Both the position numbers and the translations under genes were made by a program. The notes beneath the pieces were generated by a model. The model had not been told where the DNA came from and ran no database searches. It saw only the letters and a program-made list of their open reading frames with translations. A stretch of 64,000 nucleotides of DNA, taken from assembly GCA_950295325.1 (NCBI GenBank), contig OX485807.1, forward strand, positions 12,675,001-12,739,000, in the 5' to 3' direction. This stretch comes from Polytrichum commune (taxonomy: Eukaryota; Streptophyta; Polytrichopsida; Polytrichales; Polytrichaceae). How positions within the stretch are numbered: position 1 is the first letter of the stretch; each line of letters opens with the position of its first letter. Below, one piece after another: positions 12,726 to 24,986 of the stretch.

Positions 12726-13022
12726 GGATTCATCGCAAATGCCTTCTTTCTAACAATTCCATATGAGCTTCGTTGATTCCAGTTTACATCTAAGGTTGCA
12801 TTATGTTGGAAGCCTGCTGGCTCTTTGAAGTTTTTTTTTGTTGATTTTGACTTACTAGTGGTGAATGAGAATTTGGGTTTGTGGACTCATCGCATATGCC
12901 TTCCTTCTAATAATTCCATCTGAGCTTTGGTGATTTTGAATTAGATCCAAGGTTGCATTATGCTGGAAGCATGCTGGCTCCTTGAAGTTGTTTGTTGATT
13001 TCGTCCTACTACTGGTGAACAA
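12726..13022 (+). repeat. Direct tandem duplication, period 157 bp
   Basis: The unit 12,726-12,868 is repeated at 12,883-13,022. Both copies hold TCATCGCA.ATGCCTTC, AATTCCAT.TGAGCTT, AAGGTTGCATTATG and TGCTGGCTC in the same order. I judge identity at roughly 80 percent by eye. It lies directly upstream of the unrecognised four-exon model. Confidence 0.75.
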
Positions 13023-13059
13023 ACCCCTAAACCACAACAAAATTGAGTGTTAGGATAAA

Positions 13060-14359
13060 ATGTGTTTTTATCCGGAAAATATTATTAGTGGACTAGCTTC
13101 TATTATTGATGAGGTTGCGCAACTGTGGGGATACGGTATACCAGTGGATTTGGTGTGAGTTAACCCTTACAGAACTTGGAAGGTGAAAGTTTTAACAAAA
13201 ATTCCGAATTCTGATTTTTTGATTCTTCCAAGTGGTCAACAATTCAAAAATTACAATCAAAAGATTGGTACTATTCAAGAGGTATTGTTATCTTTAACTT
13301 GTTTGTGCTTTATGTAATCAATTTTGATTTTTTTGAACCAATATTATGAATTCATAATTAAAATATGTATACATCCTTAAATGTTGTAAGTTTATGTCAT
13401 ATGTTTTTATAGGTTATAAGAATAATAAGAATTATATATATATATATATATGTATATGTATATTACTCATTTAAATTATAATAACTGCAAGAAGATGTGA
13501 TTGAAATACCAGCAACTTATTGCTGTATGACCCTTGCACCAAATGTATCAACACTTGAAGAGCCTTCTTTGCAGGTATTTTTGTGAATTTTTTAAATAGG
13601 TTTTTATGTGTTTGAGAGATATTATATTAATGTACAAGTAATATAAAATATATATTAATTTGTTGGATTTCATGTTGTGAAGGTAACAAGGATTTTGAGT
13701 TCAAATTCTTCAAGAACAGAATTAGATGTTAGCGAAAAACATATTGATTATGGCATGCGGACTAGAAGATCGCAGTTGAAATTTATCACTTCTAATATAG
13801 AATGTGATGAAGCCCTCATACTGGCCATTGAAGCTGGAACAATTGCTAGCAAACTGGTGTGTATATTCCAATATATATTTATATTTATATTTATATTTAT
13901 GTTTTCTTTATGTTATGAACGACTTAACCTATGTTGAATAATAAGAAAATTTTAAAATATACATATTGTATATGTTGAGTAATATGTTTAAGATCAAAGA
14001 CTCAAATAATTTGTAAAGATTTTAATATGACATATATTGATTATGATGGTGTATTTGTTTTATAGGGCATTTTTGATCTCTCGGAATCGGATAAATTGAC
14101 AGTGATACAATTTGTGATGGACAAACAATTCAAGATGGAGGTTTATAGAGATTTAGAAAAATGGATAGCAAGTCAAAATGCATTAGCTAGAAAAAAAACT
14201 AATGTTGTCATTTTCAAAGGTCATAAAGATTTGAACAAAAAAAAATTGTTGACTATGATAGTAAAAGAAGCATTAGAAAATAGAATAAAAATAATGAATT
14301 TGATAGTGGATTGGATCTCACAAGGTTTATATTTGCACAATTTATGTGCTAGTATGTGA
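13060..14359 (+). pseudogene. Unrecognised four-exon gene, probably a pseudogene
   Basis: Four coding-like blocks are separated by AT-rich introns with GT/AG borders: A 13,060-13,281, B ~13,494-13,574, C 13,683-13,856, D 14,066-14,359. Junctions B/C and C/D are phase 0 and keep one frame. Block A opens with MCFYPENIISGLASIIDEVA and ends KNYNQKIGTIQE. C includes YGMRTRRSQLKF. D includes FDLSESDKLTVIQF and ends at a TGA after HNLCASM. Two faults argue for a pseudogene: an in-frame TGA at 13,156-13,158 in block A, and a phase mismatch between A and B, because the only AG acceptors near 13,489-13,494 do not give the frame in which B is open. Without those faults the product would be about 255 aa. 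I recognise no domain. If A is an unrelated piece, B-D could still be live exons of another transcript. Confidence 0.45.
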
Positions 14360-14419
14360 TTGAAATGATTGAAATATAAGCATTGTTTCTTGATGTATGT
14401 TTGTATCATTTAACTATTT

Positions 14420-14940
14420 TCTTAAATGGTCCTTAATTTTTGAGTCGTGTGTGGTTAGGTGAAATATAAAAGAGATGAGGTTATATTTTTTATTTTTGTA
14501 GTTGATAGTATACAATGCACACTTGATATGATGTCAAATACTTCAGTAAATTTATTCTCTGTACACTCTTTTTATTTTCCATTCGGAAATTCATAGTGTA
14601 TGAATATGAAGCAAATAAAAATTATCACTTTGTTTTTGTCTCTGTCTCAATACCATATTTTCTATCTCACTAGGCATTTGAAAATTCATGGTGTATGAAT
14701 TTGAAGCAAACATAAATCATCACATTGTATCTAGTTCTGTCTTTGTCTCACTAATACGATTCTCTCTGTCTCACTAATATTTTCTGTCTCACTAGGCTGA
14801 AAATCAAATCACTTACTATCAAATCACTTATTGGCCTTAATCCCTAATTGAATAGTAAATACGCCATTAATATGATATGATTGGTAAATCCAAATCAAAG
14901 CCATATACATTCATTTTTCCAATAATGCTTTGAGCCAATG
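14420..14940. other. AT-rich gene-free stretch
   Basis: I see no gene. A phrase around 'gtctcactaatac' and 'attcatggtgtatgaat' is repeated loosely at 14,590-14,790, a small degenerate tandem array. Confidence 0.35.
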
Positions 14941-14959
14941 ATCGGGGAAACCAACAGTT

Positions 14960-15150
14960 AGTTACAGATGAACCGGTCGAGTTTGAGAAATAACCAGTTG
15001 AAGTTCACCGCTACATGAAAACTACCGATTGTTTTAGAAGAATCTATAGAATGTACCCCAGTTTAATAAAAGAAAACCAGAGTATGTGAACATGTAAGTG
15101 GTTGGACTTGCAAACAGTAGGATATCAACCGGTTAGGCCTAAAAATCTCC
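14960..15150 (+). pseudogene. Fragment of an unrecognised coding family, copy 1
   Basis: The translation begins EPVEFEK and, past one stop, continues PVEVHRYMKTTDCFRRIYRM, then LIKENQSM and KWLDLQT. It aligns with a clean frame at 25,372-25,592 and partly with 52,290-52,510 on the other strand. This copy carries in-frame stops, so it is a decayed fragment. The family is unknown to me. The pattern of conserved Phe-Arg, Tyr-Arg and Trp-Leu-Asp residues across copies suggests the sequence once coded for protein. Confidence 0.45.
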
Positions 15151-15361
15151 CCGATCACGGTTTTGAGCTCTTAATAGTATGTCATTCATCGTCAAAGTAG
15201 ATATCCTCAACCGTGGACATAAAATCAAGTGTGGAGCCGTCATTTAGTTTTGAGTTTTTTTTATGGTATTGTATTCCCATTATTGAGAAATTGAAATTGT
15301 CCCTTGGATTGAAAGGGACATTTTTGAGATGAAACAAATTCTCATATGTGATGCATCTCAC

Positions 15362-15402
15362 ATTGGTTTGTCCCATGATGATGCTCCTCTATCATGGGAC
15401 AT
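15362..15402. other. 11-bp-stem hairpin
   Basis: TGTCCCATGAT is followed after a short loop by its reverse complement ATCATGGGACA. It is a perfect stem in intergenic DNA, with no other sign of a gene. Confidence 0.5.
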
Positions 15403-15504
15403 ATAAACTTCCCATCTATAACATTGTGACCCATGTGATTTAAGGGAATTGTCCCATGTTCTTACCATGGGGCACGGTTGAAAGTTGCTTGTGGAGGCCA
15501 CAAT

Positions 15505-15960
15505 ACACCCTAAACTCCGTAATATCAACCTCCATAATGTCATACACTCTAATATCCCAAAACCCTAGGGAATGGATGTTCGTAGTTCAAATCTCACTCC
15601 TTATTGTCACATTTCTCTCCCTTATATCACGGATTTTTGTCATAAATGCAAACCACCAAAGAAGTTAACCTACACCCTCGCATTGCACCATGTGTCAATA
15701 TGTGGGGTGTCACCTTCTTATTCTTATTCTTATTCTTTTTCTACTTGTTGAATGTTGGTGCATGCATATGCACATCAACCAGGAAGGCGAAGTGGAGTGG
15801 ACCACACCGCACCATTTAAATGTTGCACTTTGTATTATTCCATAATGTCACATGCTACGCTGATTCTATAGTATCACGCATCCATGTTAACACTACAAAA
15901 CTCCGTAATATCACGTGCACTGTGGTTGCCACAGGTGTGATACTACGGAGTTTAGAGTGT
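15505..15960. mobile_element. TIR element (MITE), 456 bp, with terminal hairpin
   Basis: The left end ACACCCTAAACTCCGTAATA and the reverse complement of the right end, ACACTCTAAACTCCGTAGTA, match over about 24 bp with two or three differences. The right 72 bp (15,889-15,960) is itself a near-palindrome carrying the same ACTCCGTA.TATCA word on both arms, so a minimal inner copy may be nested at the end. I could not find a target-site duplication, so the superfamily is open. There is no coding capacity. Confidence 0.6.
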
Positions 15961-16240
15961 GATTGAGAGCCTGCAGTGGAGGCTTTGCCACACTGATGAT
16001 GCCAGGCAATGCATGTTTCATGGGTCAGGGTCACTGTTGGACTTTGGACTTTGGACTGTGGACACCATGTTAGTGCTCGTGCCTGCTGGGATCCTGGATA
16101 AATATTATGGAAATTACATCTCTTGTATGAATATAGAACCAGCAGCCGAGCTGCTGCTGATCCACCCGCTCCAAGCACAATTCCCTTGCAATTCCAGGCA
16201 CCACTTATACGTACTTCAGATCCAACACCTGACTCTTGTG

Positions 16241-16577
16241 TTACATACGGCACGGAATATGATATTTAATGCCACCAATTCTAATTGTAAACCGAAGTAT
16301 ATTGTCAACAACACTAAATGGTAACCCAACATTATTATGTGATTCCTTGTAAAATTTTGGGGGGATTATAGATTGACAGTGTTGCAATTACTGTTACTTA
16401 CCAAGTGATCTTTCCCCAAATTCCAATCATCCATGACAATATTTCATCATAAGTCGATGACAAGAGAAGGTAGGGGTTTGGCCACTGGGTGAACGTATTT
16501 ATCACCCATGACAATATTTCTTCACTTATTCATAAGATGTTACCATAGTGACACTAAATACCATGTTTAGTGTTGCT
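16241..16577. mobile_element. CACTA-like MITE, copy A
   Basis: This is the reverse-complement relative of 24,987-25,370. The two align along their length, with shared words TGACAATATTTCATCA, GACAAGAGAAGGTA, GGGGGATTATAGATT and CACTTATTCATAAGA. The right end carries the family's palindromic word GACACTAAATACCATGTTTAG. The left end is more worn. There is no coding capacity. Confidence 0.7.
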
Positions 16578-16579
16578 CC

Positions 16580-19500
16580 CGCCTGTCGCAGTTTGGAAAT
16601 ACTTGTGAATCATGCGGTGATGGGAAAATGAGCTACATAGAATGTACATATGCTTCAGGTACTGTATGAACTGGGAATCAGGTCACACTCGGTATCATGC
16701 AGAATGTAAACATTACACCATTTGATTCAAAAAGAAAAGAGGAAAAGAAGCTTACTGCGGCGTGTGCACAGACGACTGCTTCATATTATACTTCCCGTGC
16801 ATCTAGCAGTGTGCTGGTATCTCTTTCCTTTTTTGCCTTTTTGCCTTTTTGCCCTTTTGTGACAATGTCGTCATCCGCCATACATCTATCTCCCTTCTTC
16901 AAAATTTGGAGTCACTTGCCTTATTCCAGCTTTTAGAAGATTCTGATCTCGAAACTTTGTCGCCAACAAGAACCCGGCCCTGTAGAATCCGCAGGGTCAG
17001 CGTCTTTATATCCTAAGAGTATTGTTAGCTGAACAGTGACATTGGTTTGGAGCTGCGGAAACATTTTTAACAACCACTACAATAGTTTGGAGCTGCTTTC
17101 GTGTCATACATAAGCACTTCTAGAGTGACAATATATTCTAAGAAAATAGGCGACCCTTGTTTTTGCAGAGATGTTCCTAATTGGGGTCCGAAAACGACAT
17201 TTGACAATGTAAACCCTTTCTAATTCAGACACAAAATGATATCAATGGATTGTTCTCGATAACCTCTATTAAGCATGTTACTCCCCGTTTTGTTTAAAAT
17301 AACAAATCATCAACTCATACGTCGGAGCAGTAGAAGTGATTTAGAAACAACTGTTTTGAAGGAGAGAGTGGCCACCCCGGGCGGCGAGCAGCAGAAACCC
17401 TAACAAGTTTATGTCGTCAGGAGCGTCACAGAATTGGAACAGTTTTAAGAGCTTGGACACACTGCGGGACGATCGATAGGATAGTAGGAGAAAGACTGGC
17501 AATGGGACCCTTGGAATGTTGCACGCACAAGTATAACTAGTCAACGGCGCGAACCTTATACAATACAACGATCGAGTTCCACACATGCGGTAACAAACAC
17601 AAACAGCTTCGAGTTGATGGCTGCAAAAACTCATCGAACATCAGTATAAAAACACTCTGTATCAGAGTCGTTGAAGTGTATCTCAAACAAAGCATGTGGC
17701 AAAGTTCTAGTATTGAGTTGTCAAGGTACTACTGGGTTGCAATGTGGCTGATTTGTACACAGTGTTCTGAGGGTATCTTTTCTCTCCATATTACCCGTAT
17801 TGGAAGTTAAACCTTGCATCTGGATTCTGATATCCGATGGCGCATGGTTATTATAAGTATTAATACACTGGGACACGGGTATATAATGATTCCATGAAAT
17901 TTTGCAATGGTGTATGTGCAAATATGAAGTTGGTATGAATATGGTATAGAAGTATATGATACCCGTACAAATAATCTTGACGATACCCGGATTGATCCAC
18001 GATACCTGCACCGCATTGGGTTAACATGATGATTTTATCCAGAGGTGCAATGCAGTAGACTACATTATCCTAATGTAGCTATACCTTCTCAAGATTATTG
18101 TACTTACCTACTTACTCATCCAGCAGGCCGGTGTTCATCCTCACAGGGGGCTCACAGGCTCACCATCTTGTTAACATAGTTGCAGATATGCACAAGAACC
18201 ATAAGAGGGCATCCTTTGGTGCCAAAGAATGTGGGCGTGTGTCTTCACACTGCAAAAAAGCAGCAGCACAAAAATTCATCATCAACGTTGTCCCAGTTTG
18301 CATAGGGTTACAATCCCACCGACAAAACTAAACATCAGAATGGTGAGATCCTCAACAAACATATAAGCCTTACAGTGAACCTAAGATTGTCGTGATTGCC
18401 TGCAGATTCCACATGTAATATTTGGTGTAATTTACTATTCACGAGTGATTGCAATGTGCATAAGTAAAATGAGATTGCAGTCTGCAATCTACGGTAAAAC
18501 TTAAGAATATACCTAATGAGACAATTACCCTACGAAGCAGCCTAATAATACAGTACAGCCTTCCCCAGATAATTGTAGGATGCTTTGAGAATTTTTATGT
18601 GCTGTTTATAGTGGTGGCAAAGTCAACCCCTCGAGTGCCGCTTGTCGCTCTAGCTATATAAATTCTAGAGTCAGAACTTAATTTTTGGATATCAAGTAGC
18701 AATGAAAATACAAAGGGCTGCTTCACATGAGGAGTTGAGGCCTTTATAATATAAAGCCAATCCACATGAAATACTGACATGGACGAAGAAGGGAGGAAGT
18801 GCTGACATGGCCTAAAGTAAGCAAATTGGCTTTCTATTTGGGTCCAACCCAATTTTTTTCCTTCGGGTTGTGTCAAACTAGAATATGTTTCTACCTCTTT
18901 AGAATATAAATCTAAGGGAATGGCCTTGAGGTTGATTTAGTTGATTAGACCAATCATGTACACAAATTTACACATGTTATAGCCTCAAATCGACCTTGAC
19001 TCATGCAAATTGGCCTTTAAGTTTCATGTGGTTAGGGTTAGACGCCCACCTCATTGAGTTGGGCCCCATCACTATTGCCCAAGGTGAAAACGCATGCAAT
19101 TTTATTATAGAATGCAGATTCTTTTGGAAATGAATTGACCCCAAATTTAACATAAAGACCCTAAATTAGTCTCGAGGAATCCACTTGAGATGAAAAAACC
19201 ACAAATATGTTTGAGTCATATTTCACAAGAGCCCCTTTGCCTTGGTAATAGTGGGCTAACCTGAAAAAGAGAGGTGGGTGTCTAGGCCTGGCCGTTGCAC
19301 GTTTCTTCGTAATACTAATTTATACTACACGACTATCCAACTATTGTTAACAATCCCCAAGGCCCAGAAGGACGCTATAAAATAATTTATGAGGTACGTA
19401 AGTAACTGGGTCAGAATCACCAATGCACGTCAAAAGAACTTCTCCACAATTGCAATTCATTATGACATACCTTCATAGCTCGAACACGTTGTTGCCAGAA

Positions 19501-20570
19501 ATTGCAGGAGCCAAGTGTTAAACAACTTGTGTTTGTGTCAAAAGAAAAAGAAAAACTGAACAATGTTAAACAACAGATCAGACAATGGCTTCATGCCGAC
19601 GAATGCTACGTAGTGGTAAATTACTGTAACCCTCACAGACTCTCGAGTAACTTCAGGAACCTGGCAGGATCCACTTACCCCAGATTTTGAAGGCGGAATC
19701 TGGCCGGGGGTAGCTGGAAGCTGGGTCGCTTTCAGACCTCCGAATCACTTGTTATAGATATTGAAGGTCGAAAATGGATCGCTCAAGCCGCCGAGCCTTG
19801 GTTAGTTAAGTTTATTACTATGTAGCCGCTGATTAATAAGCTAGGTTCTTTCGGAAAAAGCCTAGATCCTGGTCAAGACTATTTTCGGCCTGCTGCATGA
19901 AGTTGGCGGAGGAATCGTTCTGTTTACCCCGGCGGCGCCTATGGTGTAATTTCCTTGATTTGGTCTCACGTAAGGAAGGGTGTTCTCCCCATGAGGAAGT
20001 TAATAAGTTAGTCCCAGTGGATCTGACGAGGACCTTCTGAAGTTCGAGCATCGTCTGCACAGAGTAGGTCGCATTTTCAGTGTTTGTCTCGGTGAGCAAG
20101 CCGAATTAAGGAGTTCCTTTCCTCACAGTGCGTCTTCTGTCGGAGATCGAGGTTCATCGGCAAATACTAAAGTGAAGAATCTCTCAGTAGTCCAGGACTG
20201 GTTGTAGTGTGAATTAGACCGAGTGCATACTCGATGTGTTTTCGCATTTTGCTGCAGGAACATTACAGTCCTAATGCTTTGTGAAATGAGGTTAACGTTG
20301 TTTCATCAGAGAAATGGCCCTGGATTCCAGATGCGATGTAATGGGAATGAGATGGAGGTTGTGGCAAAGTTGACCTCACAGCATCTCCAAGACATATCGC
20401 AGCTCGTCGCAAGTGCTCATGTGAAACTCGGACTAGAGTGTTGCTGCAGCTCACAGTGGTCAAACATCTCCTAGTCTAAACGCAGCAAATTCTGCAATCA
20501 TCAGGTACACGGTTAAATGTATCATGTTACTCTTGGTCGATACGAAATAACTCCCCACGCAGCAGCACTC
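16580..20570. other. Gene-free stretch of mixed composition
   Basis: I see no supported gene over ~4 kb. Composition is more balanced than in the AT-rich parts, and 19,700-20,500 could include 5' untranslated exons of the glycosyltransferase downstream, but I see no decisive splice or start signal. No clear element ends were found. Confidence 0.35.
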
Positions 20571-20582
20571 AAAATCTTACTA

Positions 20583-21149
20583 TCACTAGTAACCTTCACA
20601 AGTGGATACCACTAGAAATCTGTACTGCATCAGTCTAAGTTCATGATGGCACGTACTCCAAGGAACCACATTCAAACTTTGTTTTCTTCTTTTTTCAAAA
20701 AATTGTTTTTAATTTGGTCATCGCGTTAATTTCTAGCATCGAGTGCCTGAACGTAGTGAAGACACAAGGATTATTGATTAGTGATGAAAACCTTCGTACT
20801 CCAGAATGCAGTGCGCTTGCCATAATCTCCTTATCACCGATGTTTATAGGTTGAATTAACTTTGCGTGGGTCCTCTCTGTGTGTTAGTTCAAAATTGTAC
20901 GACCACTAGCTATCTTAAGAAGTGGATGCCACTGGCATTCTGTACTGCATCGGTTTAAATTCTTAAAAATTGGCATAAACTCCGAGGAGCTACATCCATT
21001 TTGTGTGTTTCTAGCATGCAGTCTCTGAGCTTAGTGAAGTGAAAAAGGATAATCGATTCCTGATGATAACCAGTGTTCGTACTCCAGAAAGCAGAGCTCG
21101 ATTTCCATAAACTGCCTATATACGATGTTCATAGGTTGAATTAACTTTT
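20583..21149 (+). repeat. Diverged tandem duplication upstream of the glycosyltransferase
   Basis: Unit 1 (20,583-20,866) and unit 2 (20,903-21,149) share, in order, AAGTGGAT.CCACT, TCTGTACTGCATC, TTTCTAGCAT, TTAGTGAAG-like words, TTCGTACTCCAGAA and TAGGTTGAATTAACTTT. Unit 2 ends ~50 bp before the glycosyltransferase start codon. The duplication therefore covers probable promoter or 5'UTR sequence. Confidence 0.7.
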
Positions 21150-21197
21150 CCTAGGTCCTAATTGTTGTGCCATAGGCTCTGCAAAGTTCAAGGCGCA

Positions 21198-23236
21198 ATG
21201 GTGCAGGAGGATCAGTTCGGGCGTCAGCAAAGCAGGTTCTCGCAGGGGCGTCGGAAGGGAAATCTTAACGAAGTGCCCGCCCTTGTGTCTATGTATCTTG
21301 TTGGCGCTTGTTTCGCACTATTAGTATGTGCTCGTAGCTTTTTCTTCTTGGAGCAGGTCCACCGCGAGCCAGCGATGGCCATTGTGCAGCCCTTCCAATA
21401 TCTTACCATAGGACAAGTATTCAATGTATCTTTCAGTACTGGCCGCGACACGTTGCAGTCCCTACCATTTGATCGGTCGAGCATTCTAAACGTCCTGGAG
21501 GAGGTTGACGTTTCTGTGTACAGTCCTACCAGTGGTGGAGGACAACACATAGCAGGAATTGCTGAGCAGGACAAGAAAGAAAGTGATGAGAATCACTCGG
21601 ACGGCACATATAACAGCAAGGAAGTCAGTGGAGTCACGAAGAAAAGAACAGGATACTCAACCTTGCGGCTGAAGTATGAAGACCTTGGTGCATCGCGCAA
21701 GAGCGGCGAGGAGACGGTTCTTATCTCTGAGAGCAACAAGACTAGCAAAGGTGACTTCAATACCACCGGGCCGAGCAAGAAGGCAAATAGACATGCCGAT
21801 CCTCCACCAAGTGCGCGACAACGAATTATTGAAGATTCTGACGATCTTATGAGTGAAGTTGGCGAAACTTTGGACACAGAGGTGGTGCTGGACAATAATG
21901 TCACCACCGACAAGGTCAGTGAAGTTACCGGAAAACTCCAAGAGTTCAAGGAAGTTGACTTCTTGCACTCTAATAAAATCAATAAGTTCCGTGGCCTGGA
22001 CACACGAAGAACATTACACAGGATGACCGCACAGAAACGTCGGATGTGGCTCAAGGAAAACTGGAGTAAATTTCAAATCCTGCAAACAGACGCCCTTTCA
22101 GACCAATTCTTAACGCGAATGAACAGTTTTTTATGTGGACATGATCCTACCGGCAGCAGTCGAACGTCACACAAAAATGGTGAAGCCAGTTTCGATAAAC
22201 AACGTCACCATTGGAGTGAAGACGGTTGTGGAGTGAAGAGCAATCCGTGTCTCCAACGCTTTTTCTTCACCTGGATATCACCATCCGCGAGCAACTTCGG
22301 CGTACGTGAGCAGCTTGCTATCGAGAGTGTGTTCAAATGGCACCCCTCTGCGTGCGTTGTGATTTTTTCACGATCACTGGATACACCTGAAGGTAGAAAG
22401 CTTTTCAAACCCTTTAGTTCAAGGGGCTACAGAATCATGGCTGTCACACCAGATCATGCATCACTTTTCTACGACACACCTGCGGCGAGGTGGTTCAGGA
22501 AGCTGAGAGAAGGATTACAAGATCCTGGCGAAATCAACTTAATGCAAAATCTGTCGAACATCATGCGCCTGGTGGCTCTCTACAAGTACGGAGGAATATA
22601 TCTCGACACAGACATGATTGTCCTTAAAAGCTTCTCGAATTTGAGGAACACCGTTGGAGCGCAGAGCATGGATCTGGTGAACCGGAAGTGGACGCGCTTG
22701 AATAATGCGGTGCTGGTGTTCGACAGAAACCACACAGTCGTATTGAAGTTTATTCGAGAGTTTGATCGGACTTTCGATGGCAACAAGTGGGGGTACAATG
22801 GCCCTTACCTCGTCAGCCGCGTTGTGAAGAAACTAAAGAACTCGGAGGAAAGCCATGCAGTCTCCGTTCTTTCGGATTCAGCCTTCTATCCTTACAACTG
22901 GATGAGAATTAGGTCCATATTTCGAGCTCCTGTCAACAAAACCGACACCACCCAACAGGTGAGTTTCTACAGGGAACATTCGTGTAGTGCACATTTTTAA
23001 CAATTTGCGATATGTTTTACTACATTTTCTAGAATTCCAGATGGCTTAATTGCTTAATTGACCAAGGCCTTAATTGCAAGCAGGAAGAAGAGTTGAAGAG
23101 GCTTCGACAACAATCGTACGCCATGCATTTGTGGAACAGGAACACCGGGTTTCTTAGAGTTGAGAAAGGAAGTATCATGGAGCATTTGTTTCAGCAGAGT
23201 TGCCTGTTTTGTAAAGCTGCTCAGGCTCCTAGATAG
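21198..23236 (+). CDS. GT32-type alpha-1,4-glycosyltransferase, type II membrane protein (637 aa)
   Basis: Exon 1 is 21,198-22,958 and exon 2 is 23,084-23,236. The junction CAACAG|GTGAGT ... GCAAGCAG|GAAG is phase 0. The start is the ATG of MVQEDQFG (G at -3 and +4), since the open frame further up holds no ATG. Residues ~26-52 form one hydrophobic anchor after a basic stretch, typical of Golgi type II enzymes. Residues ~85-290 are a low-complexity stem. The catalytic part holds YKYGGIYLDTDMIVLKSF, with the DTD metal/sugar-nucleotide motif at residues 470-472, then NKWGYNGPYL of the alpha-1,4-GalT C-terminal domain. Exon 2 supplies the usual end, HLWNRNTGF...GSIMEHLFQQSCLFC. Family knowledge: plant members resemble At4g19900 (similar length) and act in the Golgi on unknown acceptors. 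A polyadenylation signal AATAAA lies at 23,643. The fold assignment is firm; donor and acceptor sugars are not known. Confidence 0.92.
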
Positions 23237-23659
23237 TCCAAGGTGCTGCGGGAGCTACAGATCAGTTTCACTTACCACAATCGATGTCCTCTTCCCGTCC
23301 TCTTGCACAAAGAAGCAGAAATCTCTGCACGAGAGCTATTTCTGATGCACATCGAAATGACATTCGCGTCTCGAACATTATCACATCGGAGGAAACTGGA
23401 GCTCAAGAGTCACAGCTTGATAGCTAATTACTGTCGAGAAGTGAATCCCTTAGCCAGCATATTTGACGTTGCTGGAGGATTAACGAAACATCCGTGATCG
23501 TGAGACTTCTGACGAGTGGGCGAGGTAATTTGCAACACAACCATTGCTTCACTCTCACTGCTCACTCCAAGGACAATGCCGATCGAACATTGTTGTGAAA
23601 TTCCCAGGCTATCAATCTAGTCACTCGTTGATACACTGTACAAATAAAACTATATCACA

Positions 23660-24985
23660 TTAGATGTTCATTACCATGAACAAGAGTTTCCTGAGGTAGT
23701 CCAGATAATTGTACTCGAAACAAATATGTATCATTGCCAGCTGCCAGTTAAATACCATTTCAGAGCACCGGAAAGTGTCCAGACCATCGAATGTATGTCG
23801 TGATTGACTCACTCACATATATTTGTTCATGCTTGAAACTAAGTTTTCTGTATTAACCTTGTGTATAAACCTCAACGACTGTTGGCTAACCGAGCTGGTG
23901 ATCTCATTCTGCGAGCAGTTGTGGATGAGGAAGAATGCTGGTGAGAAATTTGTTGTTGGAGTTCGTATGTTCCTATTCTCATAGGATCTCCAACCGAAGT
24001 ACAGATGTTATAATCTATGAAATCGTAATGTAAGGGAGACGTTTTGAGATTCATTTGAAACTCTCCCCACAAAACATCGGCTTCGGTTCCGGCCTTGGGT
24101 GGATTGCATTGGCATAGTGGGAATCTTTTAGCTAGCCACATGACCACACAAAAGCACGCATATCTTATTAAGTATTCTCCAGATTTATTACACATTTATG
24201 TAATTTTCAATCAAGAAGAGATTAAGGGGAACCATTCAAACACATCTACCTCATTAACAATGGTCATGTGGTCCAACATATTGTTTACAAAGTCTTTATT
24301 TCATTTTATTAATGTGCATAATGTCTTCCTAATGGAAAATACATGAGATAATGACCATCGGGTGCGCCCGGCTCAAAACCTCCCATTACTCACATGGGTC
24401 CACTTGATGGCCATTGTTCTAGTACTTTAGATTATGAAAGGTAGGAATGCACTTGGCATGTGCCTTGTTTTGATTGCATTCTTGTTTTAACTCTACTTGG
24501 TTAAAAACTCTCCCTCCAATTCATATCAAAATGAATTTTATTTGAAGGTCTAGAAAGCCATATAGAAGCCAGGAGGTGTCCTAGTAGATCAATCACAGTT
24601 GTTGATGAGATCAAAGGTTTCTACCATTTTGCTAGGCTGGAGTTGACACGTGTCCTTGTGACAAGGCATCAACGGTCTAGTGATAGAAGATTACATTGCT
24701 AATTTTCATAATGGTATAGACCCAAGTTTGATTCTTGTCCAATGCATCTTTTTGTAGAAATTATATTTTCACGTTTTTCATTATAAGTTGTTACTATATG
24801 ACAAGGATGTTGCAATGAAATGGATTTAGAGTCTAAGAAACCAAAAGGCTTATGGGACTAAAAGTACATCAAGATATTTTCAAACCGGCTAATTCCCTAG
24901 AGTGGCATAGTGTGGTAGCCTCTGTGAGGTAGAGGCTAATTTCAACTTGATGGTCCAATTAAAAAAAAAAACTTGAAACTCCTTA
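23660..24985. other. Gene-free stretch
   Basis: It holds the end of the glycosyltransferase 3' region and then AT-rich intergenic DNA. I see no gene, RNA or complete element. Confidence 0.4.
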
Positions 24986-24986
24986 A

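Noticed and set aside
21593-22054. Long antisense open frames inside the glycosyltransferase exon
   Set aside because: They are shadows of the real coding frame on the plus strand, which carries the conserved motifs.
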